Source: Uloborus plumipes
Taxonomy: Eukaryota; Arthropoda; Arachnida; Araneae; Uloboridae
Direction: 5' to 3'
DNA: 64,000 nucleotides
Assembly: GCA_038373865.1 (NCBI GenBank)
Contig: JAXGGA010002207.1
Span: forward strand, 62,001-126,000
Position numbers and translations under genes: made by a program. Positions 14,224 to 23,902 of this stretch are shown here, in pieces; positions within the stretch are counted from its first letter, which is position 1; the number at the start of each line of letters is the position of its first letter. The notes beneath the pieces are model-generated. The model worked only from the letters and a program-made list of their open reading frames with translations, was not told the DNA's origin and searched no databases.

Positions 14224-14231
14224 ACTGGCTA

Positions 14232-14511
14232 CCAACCAAATTTCCCAGTTTTCAGCTATAGTGAGGTGATAAGAGAGATAAGGAATGGGAGATTTTGCTT
14301 TGTTTTGTTTTCCATTGGGCTCCTTTGACATGTTGGTTTGTGTGGATGTTCTTTTCTTTTAAATTAGTTCCCCTTCCTTATCGGTTCTAGAAAAATAAAA
14401 CTATATCTATGGGACTAAGCAGCAATGCTAACACGGTGCATTTTCTTTTAATCAAGTTGTCTCCCCTTTTTGAAATAGAACTGTTCAAGGATGATAAGCG
14501 CACTTTCGAGG
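14232..14511. other. AT-rich spacer before the SINE
   Basis: No repeat or RNA gene is seen. A frame running into the SINE target site (roughly 14440-14526) would read on into 14797 if the SINE and one duplication were absent. Splice signals there are weak and I do not call a gene. Confidence 0.35.
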
Positions 14512-14526
14512 AGTATTCTTTATACC

Positions 14527-14781
14527 ACCGGGCCGTGGTGGCGTGGCCCGATCGATCGGTAAGGGGTCGGACTCGTGACTGGAGGGACCCAAGTTCGATC
14601 CCAGCCGGTCAAAGATCTTGGTCTTGATTAATGGTGGCTGGGGGACGTTAAAAGTGTCGTAGTCACAAAGTCCTCCAAGTGAAACGTTACCTCTGGAGGT
14701 GCTGGGCCAAGGGTTTGCTCGACCCTTGGTTCTGGTTCAAAAATAAGAACAGAGCGCTCTTCAGGGCCCTGGAGTGTGTGA
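14527..14781 (+). mobile_element. tRNA-derived SINE, internally deleted copy
   Basis: The 5' part is tRNA-like, with an A-box-like stretch around GGCCCGATCGATCGG and a B-box-like AGTTCGATCCC, the internal RNA polymerase III promoter elements of such SINEs. The 15-bp duplication AGTATTCTTTATACC flanks it exactly (14512-14526 and 14782-14796). Compared with the copy at about 28713-29011, it lacks about 43 bp near the 3' end, between two CCCT tetramers. It also carries an extra GTGGC-type duplication near the head. Confidence 0.85.
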
Positions 14782-14796
14782 AGTATTCTTTATACC

Positions 14797-15288
14797 CCTT
14801 ATCTTTGCCTCCTATTTTATTTGTTTATTCTTTCAATTTTCCTGCTCAGAAACATGGCTGTATTTAAGGTATGGGGTTTTAAGGTTCAAACCCCCTCTGA
14901 AATTTTTAAAAATGCTTTTAACAAATGCTCCTCATAGTATTTTTTTTTCGAATTATTTATATTTTTTAAACTTTTTTCCCCACCTCATTTGAAAAAGAAA
15001 ATTTTACTATGTAAGAATTGTACAAACTAAGTACTTGTTATGCAGCATTTATTTTTACTGTAGTTTTTATGAACATAATTTCTTACAAAATAATTTAGCG
15101 TTTTCCTTCAGTTTTTGAATAATGCCGCTATCAAAAACACCAGATCCTTTAAATTTGGAAGTTCCACATTCTACATTTAACATATTTATAGGTGTTAAAA
15201 TTATGAATTTAAGAAATGTTACTTCCAATGCACATGTGCTTATATGAGTAAATGCACATTTGAGTTATGAAAAAGACATGGAATATTT
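14797..15288. other. AT-rich non-coding sequence
   Basis: Poly-T tracts and low-complexity AT-rich DNA. No gene, hairpin or element boundary could be supported. Confidence 0.45.
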
Positions 15289-15296
15289 GACACGGG

Positions 15297-15841
15297 CAGG
15301 GCCCGATTAACCCGTGAAGTTAGAGGAAGCTCTGTCTCATTTTGAGGCCCCCTGCTTTTTGAGGCGGGGGTGGGGGGATTTCTATACTCATGAGACATTC
15401 AAAAACGAATCTTGCAAAGGGTACATATCATTTCTAAGAGCTGCCTAAGCACAATTCAAATTAAAGTCTGTCCCATTCCTTCACTAATATGTAGATGTTA
15501 CATACATAATACACATTGCCATTCTATGATTTGATGTTAAATTAGATTTAGTTCACAGAATTAATAAAACATAATAAAAGTACGTTGTAAAAAAGTTGGG
15601 TCAAATCCCACATTTAAAAATAGCTTGTGGGGGAATTAATGATTTATGAAATGTGTCTTCACTTGTAAAACTTTCCAGAAAATTTTTATTAAACCAATTC
15701 TAATGTTTAAAATTACCTTTAGATATACATTTAAAAGCAGAAACTAGAATTTAAATCACAAGTTTTCAGTCATTTTTGGGCCCCCTGGAAATTTTTAGGG
15801 GAAGCTCAAGCTTCCCGTGCCTTTTGGGTAATCAGGCCCTG
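15297..15841. mobile_element. hAT-type non-autonomous element, 545 bp
   Basis: The ends are CAGGGCCCGATTAACCC and the inverted GGGTAATCAGGCCCTG. The 8-bp duplication GACACGGG is exact on both sides (15289-15296 and 15842-15849). The interior is AT-rich with G-rich subterminal stretches and no transposase frame. Confidence 0.88.
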
Positions 15842-15893
15842 GACACGGGTGAAGCTTTGTAGTGTACACATCAATTCTTTTCCTTCATTTCAG

Positions 15894-15970
15894 ACGATAC
15901 GTCATCTTTTACATTTGCTCACACTAATGCCTTGAAACCAGCCCCCACTCATTTGAATAACCTATCGTAA
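15894..15970 (+). CDS. Candidate terminal coding exon (speculative)
   Basis: A strong 3' splice site, a pyrimidine-rich tract ending TTTCAG, precedes position 15894. With two bases of a split codon, the following frame is open for 24 codons (DTSSFTFAHTNALKPAP and on) and ends at TAA 15968-15970. If the hAT element at 16078-16941 and one target duplication are discounted, the next AATAAA (17152-17157) lies about 315 bases downstream, a reasonable 3' UTR length. The protein is not recognised and no upstream partner exon was found, so this may be chance. Confidence 0.3.
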
Positions 15971-16077
15971 CAAAACTCAATAGAGAATATGAATGAAATC
16001 TAAATTATTGATCATATAGTTTTCATGAAAAATGTGTTTGGTAAAATCCTCCCAAAATGAAAGACTTGTCACAGGCC

Positions 16078-16941
16078 CAGGGTGTAAAAAAATCAATGAT
16101 TTTTTTAAAAAAATCAAAAAAATCGGATTTTTTTTATTTAAATCCGATTTTTTTGATTTAAATCGGATTTTTTTTATTTATTTTTTTTAAATATAGAAAC
16201 TCCAGTTATTAATTAGTTTTTATTTATGAACAACTTACCTTTAAGTTTTCAAAAATACAAAAACACCTTTGAAGTAAAGCTTCACCAGTAAGGAACCCAG
16301 GAAAAAGTGTTAGGAGCCAATCTGAAAATAATCCTGTCTACTAGCTAGGATAAAAATCAAATGGGGTAGGAAGCTCAACCCAATCCTCACTTCATTCAGC
16401 CCCCCCCCCCTTTATTTTGCTTTTGTTTTATAAAGCTGGAATATGTTCCATTTCAGCCACTGATAAAAAAAAAACTGCCCCCCCCCCCCGCCCCAGTTGC
16501 TAATGCAAGGCATAGAAAATTCATCTTCTATCTGGTTGTTTTTGTTTTTTTCTTTTCCCTGAAAGTATATCACACACATTCTATCATGTCCCTCCCCCTC
16601 AATTCACTCTCTGCAACACCTGCCCTGCACCTTCATGTATTTTTTTATTTTACATATTAGACAACAAATAGCACTATTTATGCATACATATTATTAGGAC
16701 TGCAACCTTCCACCATCTGTGGAGGGGGGATGAGTAGGATTACTTTTCCATTTATTAGATGGAAATCAAAGCTCTAAAAGAAAATGGTAAAAATAATAAA
16801 ATTAGAATTATCCAAGAGAATTTTTTAAGGATTAAAACAAAAAGTGATTTAAATCAATGATTTTTTTTTAAAAATCAATTGATTTAAATCGCGATTTAAA
16901 TCACTGATTTAAATCAATTGATTTAAATCATTGACACCCTG
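16078..16941. mobile_element. hAT-type non-autonomous element, 864 bp, with GATTTAAATC arrays
   Basis: The ends are CAGGGTGT and the inverted ACACCCTG, with the exact 8-bp duplication CACAGGCC (16070-16077 and 16942-16949). Both subterminal regions carry repeated GATTTAAATC-type palindromes (about 16110-16180 and 16850-16930), a layout like transposase-binding arrays. No transposase frame is present. It sits in the possible 3' UTR of the candidate exon at 15894. Confidence 0.87.
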
Positions 16942-16949
16942 CACAGGCC

Positions 16950-17538
16950 TGTTCAGAAGTGTAACTTATTTTATTCATGTTTTATTCTCCCTCATGGTTT
17001 TGAGTATTGTATTATTTTTGTTACATAGTTTTAAAAATGTAATGCACCTTTTTTTGATTTTGCATGACCATTGATGTAAATTATAATGCAAAATGTAGTC
17101 ATATTCAAACGAACCAGTTCGTTGTATTTGACCCTGTAAACCAAAAAATTGAATAAATTATATGGGCAATTATAGACATAAGAGCAGGCCTTATGTTGTA
17201 AAAATAAGGCCTGCTAATAAAATAGAAAACAAATAAAAAGTAAATTGAATAAGCTGTATGTGAAAAAAAAGAGAATATTGGGTATTGAGATGATATGATA
17301 AGGAAATGTGTATCTATCCAGATGCCATTACAGTTTTAAAAGTCGTAAAAATATATTTTTGTGAATTTAGTCTGAACAACAGGTTTCTGTGTATTTAAAA
17401 GGCACTTTTTGTTTGTATGAATAGGATTTCTAGGAAATAATTTTTAAATAAACTTTACTGATAAAGACTAATTTAATGTTTAAATTTTTCCACTAAAAGT
17501 TGTTGTGTCGGAAAAAAAGAACTTTAACAAGTGAATAT
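16950..17538. other. AT-rich region with possible poly(A) signal and a perfect small hairpin
   Basis: AATAAA lies at 17152-17157. A perfect 12-bp inverted repeat, AGCAGGCCTTAT at 17183-17194 and its complement at 17204-17215, encloses a 9-base loop just downstream. Nothing else is recognised before the gypsy LTR. Confidence 0.45.
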
Positions 17539-18158
17539 TGTTACAAATCTTGTAAATAGTTGTTGTTTTTCCTGCCTTGCATCATTTTCATTAGTTTTGG
17601 TTTTATCTGACGTCATGTTGCAAAAGTATCTGAAGATATCACTTTTATCACTTGTATACCGGCCCCGTAACACTTTGTAGTTTTTACACTTGCCCTAACT
17701 TTAATAAGCGTGAAGACATTTTCGCTCGGAGTGGTGTTTTTCTTTTTATTTCTAGCGTTTTCTTGAATGAATTGTTTAAAGTTATGAATGATTTGGAATA
17801 TTCCAGATATTACTAGATAGTTGTCGGGAATTCTTTCCGTGTATAAATAGCTGGCCTTGAACACAAGTCAGTCAGTTGTTTTCAGATTTGATTCTGGTGA
17901 CTCGTTTTATTCGCTATTCGCTTGGGCGAATGTTTGTTTTGCTTTTGTAATTGCTTAATTACTGTTCACGTTAGATACGTGGTGCTGAATTACTGTTGAG
18001 AGTACAGTATAGTGTTTGCTGCCTAATTGCTGATGTTTAGCAATTGTTTTCTGCTCTTATTGTAAATAGTGTAAATACTTGTAAATAAATTTATAGTTAC
18101 TTCCTCAAGATTGGAATGCTCATTTGAAGAAAGTTGAAGGTGCTACGGACTCGTTACA
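17539..18158 (+). repeat. 5' LTR of gypsy copy A (620 bp)
   Basis: It begins TGTTACAA and ends CGTTACA. A TATA box (TATAAATA, 17842-17849) lies about 28-32 bases upstream of two TCAGT initiator-like sites (17868-17876), marking the probable U3/R start. AATAAA at 18084-18089 is the likely polyadenylation signal. By eye no difference from the 3' LTR was found. Confidence 0.93.
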
Positions 18159-18162
18159 ATTT

Positions 18163-18180
18163 TGGCGCTCAACGTGGGGC
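18163..18180 (+). promoter_or_regulatory. Primer-binding site, tRNA-Lys type
   Basis: TGGCGCTCAACGTGGGGC differs at one base from TGGCGCCCAACGTGGGGC, the known complement of the 3' end of tRNA-Lys1,2. It starts four bases after the LTR. Copy B has the perfect form. Confidence 0.85.
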
Positions 18181-18258
18181 ATCTTCAAGGACTTTCTTGG
18201 AATTTTCTGTGAACTTGGACTTATCTTCCTGAGGACTTTTTTTTGACTTCAGAATTTT

Positions 18259-20484
18259 ATGGTGATTACTCGAGCAATGGAGGAACAACTGAAAAAACTC
18301 CTTGACGCGATCAACGCTGTTAAAAGTGACATGACTGCGAATCAAGAACAATTAAAGAGTGATTTAACCGCAAGCATAACTTCAAATCAAGAGCAAATAA
18401 AGAATGATATGGCAACTCTGGCTACTAATCAAGAACAATTAAAAATTGATCTGGCAACTAATCAAGAACAATTGAAAAATGATCTAGCTGAAGAAATTAA
18501 AAGCGATTTAACGTCAATGAAAAGTTTGGTGGAAAGTAAATTTACCAATGTGGAAAATAAAGTGGAGGCTCTAGAAGAGAAAGTTGACAGCGTTGAGAAT
18601 CGAATCACCACAGTAGAAAACCACGTGGAAAAGAAAATTAAAGAGCTTGAATCGAAGTTATCAGCATCCTCCAACAACTCAAGTGACTGTGTTGCTGCAG
18701 CTGGAACTTCCCGTCCATCCATTAAACTGGCCACGTTTGACGGGAAGACCTCGTGGAATATATACAAGAAGCAGTTCCTCATCGTTGCAGAAGCAAACTC
18801 CTGGGACTCTTCCACGAAAGCCTGTCACCTTGCAGCCTCGCTGAGAGGGGATGCAGCTGACATACTACAGACCTTCCCAAAGGACAAGCACCATGACTTC
18901 GAAGCCTTATCATCGGCCTTGGAGCTTCGCTTTGGCGAATCTTGCCAAAAAGAATTCAGCCAACTCCAGCTGAAATCCCGACTCCAGAGGGATGGAGAGA
19001 CTTTGCAAGTTTTTGCAGCAGACGTTGAGAGGCTTTCCCATCTCGCCTTCTCGGACTGTCCTTCGAGTGTTCGCGATAGCCTGGCCCTGAACTACTTCAT
19101 AGATGGAGTGCGAAATCCAGAAGTTCAGATGGCTCTCCGGATGGCGGACATTAAGGATCTTAAATCCGGTCTGGTCTACGCAATGAAGTTCGAGGCCGCA
19201 CAGCAAACATCCCGCAAGGATCGCCATACAATCAGAGGCGTGGAAGTGAGTTCCGCGGATTCGAACTTAAATCGTCTCTCGGAACTTGAGAGACAAATGA
19301 AAGAGATGTCGGGGACCCTGAAGAAGATTACGGCTCGCAAAGACCAGAGTAGACAACCACTGAAGTGCTGGAAATGTGGCGGTGAGGGCCACGTACAAAG
19401 GAATTGCGAAGCTCGCCAAGAAAAGAAGACGTCTCCCAAAGTTTTCCAGATTTCCCCAAGAAGTGGCGGCTGCAACGGACTCTTCATTTACGCTTATGTG
19501 AATGGGTTTCCCTGCGAAATGATTGTGGACACAGGAGCCAACGTTACCATTATTAAGACTGATGTAGCTCGTCAATTTGGACTCAAGATCTTATGGACGC
19601 CGCCCTGCGTTACTCTCCAAACTGTGACAGGTGACAAAATCGAGATTGAAGGAAAAGTGAACTTAGAAATAATGTTCGGAAGCGCCACTTACCATCACAC
19701 GGCATTCGTCGCTGACATTACAGATCCCTTCATTCTCGGACTGGACTTTTTGAGAAAATTTGATTTTTCTATTGACTTTAATAATGAGCTGCACTCGACG
19801 AGGGAAGACATAGCAATTTTCAATACCGAAAATAACTTAAAATCCGCTCATCAAATAATAGCCCAAACAGATTTATCAATTCCCTCTAGATCAGAAGTAC
19901 TAATACCTGGCTCCCTCAAGGAAAACAACAGCTTTAAATTCGGCCTCATTGAATATCCTAACCAGAATAATAGCCCAAAAGGAGTACTGGTGGCCTCTAC
20001 GCTTGTGGACCTTTCAAGGAATGCAGTTCCTGTGAGAGTCGCCAATGTAAGTGAAAGACCGAGGAATATCAAGAAAGGAGAAGTGTTGGCAACTTGTACT
20101 CCCGTAAACTGCATCATCAGAAGAATCGATTCCTCCGAGACTGTGTCTTCCGAGTCCTTGACTTCGAAATTAATTGGGAGTGCACCATTATCGAAGGATC
20201 AAAGATACGCTGCGGAAAAATTGGTGGACAACTTCAAGCGGGTGTTTTCATCTACATCCGAGGATGTTGGTCGCACGAGTTTAACGCAGCATAGGATCGA
20301 CACTGGAGATCATCCCCCTATCAAGCAGCATCCAAGACGACTGCCGTTCGCCAAGAAGGAAGAGGTTGAGATCCTCGTAAAAGAGATGCAGGAGAATGAC
20401 GTCATCGAACCCTCATCCAGTCCTTGGGCATCCCCTATCGTCTTGGTCCGAAAGAAAGACGGCTCCACCAGATTTTGTGTTGAT
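18259..20484 (+). CDS. gag-pol: gag and start of pol, gypsy copy A (5' part of interrupted frame)
   Basis: The frame opens at ATG 18259 after a 78-base leader and runs 742 codons to the hAT insertion. Residues 1-145 are a charged predicted coiled coil with NQEQLK repeats. Residues 155-320 are the gag core, which packages RNA in the particle. Residues 370-383 are a CCHC zinc knuckle (C370, C373, H378, C383). An aspartic protease follows with DTGA at 424-427. The reverse transcriptase begins near residue 640 and is cut just after FCVD. Gag and pol share one frame here because, compared with copy B, an 83-nt segment between knuckle and protease is missing. A second in-frame Met lies at codon 7, and I take the first by position. 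Confidence 0.92.
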
Positions 20485-21667
20485 TAGTGTTCCCGCTAGG
20501 CCGTTTTTGAAGGGCGCAGCGCCCTGCCCTTTTTCAGATCGGCAAAATGCGCCCTGCCCTAGTTTTAATCCTCAAACTGCACCCTGCCCTTTCAAAAATA
20601 GCAAAATTGCGCCCAGTATATAAAACAAGATGTCTCAAGCATCGTATAGCCGATCGCGATATCGAGGCAATTTCTTTTGACCACATAGTTCGTTGAAAAA
20701 ACGTGCATGCATTCTTTGTCCCCAGAATTGCACCCTGAAAATGGCTCATGAAGAAAAGGCAATCAGATCCCCAGACAAAGAGAATGAATAAGATTCCAAG
20801 AATTGAAAGTGTTATCAGTAAAAGAGCATGTTTTCCCTTTTCTTTCCAATGTTGAAAAATGTCCTGTCATCCGTGAGGGGGTAAGGGGAGTCAAAGCAAT
20901 CAGTGTTTCATTCCTCCCCATTTAAGCCCTATTCTTGATCTTCTGAGAATTTACTCTCAGAGAGGGAAGGTGGTGAATACTTCCTAGTATTTTTACCTGT
21001 AGGGCAGGGGTGTCTGTTCCAGGAAAAGTATAGAAGGAGTACTTATTTCCCAGAAAACTCCCATTATCCCATGACTTTCATAAAAAAAATGGCGACCGAC
21101 ACGTGCGCCGAAAAGTATGCGATCTTGTATGTAGATGCCTTCTGCAAAAAGGAAATTCAAAGAGCAAGAAATAAAGAATTAAGATTCAAGCAAAGGCAAG
21201 CTTTGTTATTTGAATATTAATCCTTCCTTTTTAGTACTATTCATTGAAAAAAGTTTGAACATCATGAGTCATAACCGAAGTCTTAAAACTCAGAGCCATT
21301 ATCTGCTGCATAACAAGTAAATGCTTGTCTTTTGGAACATGTGAAAAAAAAAAAAAAAAATGAAACTTTTTTATTCTGAATAAAATAAATAATAAAATTA
21401 GCAGATTCGATCTTGAAATGGTTAAACTTTAAATAAAAAAATAAGGAGTGCCTGTCAATCAGCCATTTTCCTGGACTTGGTAAAAAAAAAAAATTCATTT
21501 TCAAGTGCTTAAAAATTTTTTGAAAGTTAATATAGTTCTTGATGTCCATAGGTATTCATTGAATTGTGATTTTCTTTTTTAACTGTCCAGCAATACAATT
21601 TTCTATTTTTTTTACATGTTTCGATATGCTTAATACACGTGCGTTGCAAAAAAAAAATGCCTGCAGT

Positions 21668-22075
21668 GTTTGAGATTTCAATCCTTTTGCATCTTGTAAA
21701 TATTTTAATATTTTTAACAATCAGAAGGTTTTTAGACACTTGTTACTTCATATTAGCTTGATTTGTGTTTTATTTTAACAAATTACTTTATTTTTTAAAC
21801 CATGCCAACAATGAACTCTATTTCGCGGAAAATTGCAACTCGAGTTTGAAATTTCAATCCTTTTGCATCTTTTAAATTCTTTAATGTATTTGATTATCGG
21901 AAGTTTTTTTTACATATGCTACTCAAGATAAGCTTATTTTATGTTTTATTTTCAAAAAATCATAAAATAAATTTTTTGAACCATGACAACATTAAAGACG
22001 TGTTTCGCAAATAATTACTTCTAGTGTTTGAGATTTCAATACTTTGCATCTTGTAAATGTTTGAAATTTAATACA
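21668..22075. repeat. Diverged tandem units of about 180 bp inside the hAT element
   Basis: Units begin with GTTTGAGATTTCAAT-like sequence at 21668, 21844 and 22026 (spacings 176 and 182). The third unit is interrupted by the LINE fragment and appears to resume near 23225, where an ACAATTAGAAG stretch matches ACAATCAGAAG of the first unit. Confidence 0.7.
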
Positions 22076-22077
22076 AA

Positions 22078-23240
22078 TACAAATACAAATGTGACGACCA
22101 GCAACAGGCTCTGGGCCCAACTGGGCTGGTCCTAGTCAAATTATAGATCCCAATGAAGATCAATGGCCCTCTTAAAACTATCTACTCCCTTGCTCCTTAC
22201 CGCCTCTTCCGGTAAACTATTCCAAGTTCCCACTACTCTGCTAAAATAGTAATTTTTCCGAATTTCCAGGTTAGCCTGAGATTTAAACAGCTTATAACAA
22301 TGACCCCTTGTCCTGCTTTCCGTGCAAAAATTTAACCCTATAACATCTTTCATTTTGATAAATTTAAACAACTGAATCATGTCCCCTCTGGTTCTCCTTT
22401 GCTCAAGACTATGCATTAGGGTGGGGCGAAAAATAAAAAGTTTTTCAGATCAACTTCTATTAGTTGCCAAAAGTTGTCTTTGGTGATAGTTAGCTTTTGT
22501 GCAAAATTTGAGAAAAATCGGTTAATATCTTCAGGGGGCGCTGCGATCGCAAAGTTTTATCATAGCTTTTATCGGGATTTTATGGTTAAAATATGAAAAA
22601 TAATGCCGTTAGCTAATCTCATTGCATTTTTTTTACTCATAAGATATATTCATGCATTCAAAGCATATGAAATAACTCACAAAAAATATTTTATATGATA
22701 TATTTATATTTCAAGCATTTAAAAAAAAAAAAAAACACGTGAAAAAAAGTGATTTTTTTTAAATATAAATATATCCTATAAAATAATGTTTGTGAGTCAT
22801 TTCAAATGCTTTTAATACATAAAAACATCTTTTGAGTAAAAAAAAACGCAAAGAGACTAGCTAAAGGCATTCTTTTTGATATTTTAACCATAAAATCCCG
22901 ATAAAAGCTATGATAAAACTTCGCGATCACAGCGCCCCCTGAAGATATTAACCGATTTTTCTCAAATTTTGCACAAAAGCTAACTATCACCAAAGACAAC
23001 TTTTGGCAGCTATTAGAAGTTGATCCGCCCCACCCTACTATACATATTAAGCATTTTAAGTCTGGAATCATAGTCTAAATTAGAAAGTCCATTCACTAAC
23101 CTTGTAGCCCTCCTTTGAACCCTTTCCAATAAATTAATATCTTTCTTAAGATAAGGAGACCAAAACTGAACAGCATACTCTAAATGAGGTCTTACCAAAC
23201 TTCTATATAAAGGCAGAAGAACCTTCTTATTTCTTAACAA
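22078..23240 (-). pseudogene. 5'-truncated CR1-like LINE fragment, C-terminal reverse transcriptase, split by a MITE
   Basis: On the minus strand, 23240 down to 23046 encodes a piece with [15 protein letters not shown] and [13 protein letters not shown]. From 22416 down it continues with SLEQRRTRGDMI, then WNSLPEEAV and FKRAIDLHW. These motifs are typical of the reverse transcriptase C-terminus of CR1 and related non-LTR elements. The 3' end lies at the low coordinate and finishes in a short ATTTGT-type repeat near 22078-22092, as in LINE tails. Only about 180 codons remain, far fewer than a full element. The MITE at 22417-23037 interrupts it. Confidence 0.85.
22417..23037. mobile_element. 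Fold-back hAT-type MITE, 621 bp, nested in the LINE fragment
   Basis: The ends are TAGGGTGGGGCG and the inverted CGCCCCACCCTA. The inverted arms extend about 200 bp each, so the element could fold into one long hairpin. The flanks are CTATGCAT (22409-22416) and CTATACAT (23038-23045), an 8-bp duplication with one mismatch. Treating eight bases as duplicated restores the LINE reading frame across the site, which argues against a simple TA duplication. Confidence 0.85.
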
Positions 23241-23902
23241 TTAGAAGTTATTTCAATATGTGCTACATTTAATTAGGTTGTTTATTTCTCATTTTAATTA
23301 TTATCTTGTTCCAAAACTTGTCTATGAATTATTTCAAGTTAGATAGTCATTATTTGCTTATTGGTTATCACTGATTTTTTTCAAAAATATTAAAATTAAA
23401 CAAATGAGCATATAATATTTCAAGTTAATGTTTGTTTTAAATGTTATTATTTTTGAAATATTTAATTAATATTCATCATTTTCTTTATCATCTAAAATAC
23501 TTAATGGCATAATTTATATTATTATAAGAAATAATGAGAGGTTTATCTTGCGAACTTTAAATTATCCCTCAATATGTTGATCTATGCATTTGTTCCCTAA
23601 ATTTCCTATACTTTTGCCACATGCATTTTCAATTTCTTATCAGAATATTTTTAATTGCAGTAAATATGGCTCAAAGAATCTGATCTTGCAGCTAAAGGGC
23701 TATTTATCCAATTTTTTTGGAGGGGCACAGGTACATATTCCTAGAGGGGGGGGGGGAGTTCAACAATATTTGAAGGGGTGTGCCCCAGCTCTGGGAGGGG
23801 GCAACACCGCGTTGAAGTAGTGCCCCTTTCGCAATAAATAGTGCCCCTTTCAGACACCAGCACCCTGCCCTTTTTTCCTCTAGAGTGAACACTAGTGTTG
23901 AT

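Larger units (their letters stand above)
20485..23894. mobile_element. hAT-type non-autonomous element, 3410 bp, inserted in the gypsy reverse transcriptase
   Basis: The ends are TAGTGTTC and the inverted GAACACTA, fitting the hAT YARNG start. The 8-bp duplication GTGTTGAT is exact (20477-20484 and 23895-23902), and discounting the element with one duplication rejoins the gypsy frame exactly. The left subterminal region repeats CCCTGCCCT three times (20519-20590) and the right end has one more copy. No transposase frame is visible. The interior holds three units of about 180 bp, one of them interrupted by a CR1-like LINE fragment that itself carries a MITE. Confidence 0.93.

Noticed and set aside
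14527..14600. tRNA gene at the SINE heads (also 28158 and 28713)
   Set aside because: The tRNA-like part has A and B boxes but runs on into a SINE body with target duplications. A mature tRNA fold is not preserved.
17613..17864. 83-codon minus-strand frame, repeated at 26705-26956
   Set aside because: It lies within both LTRs and is duplicated only because the LTRs are. It runs against the element's transcription.
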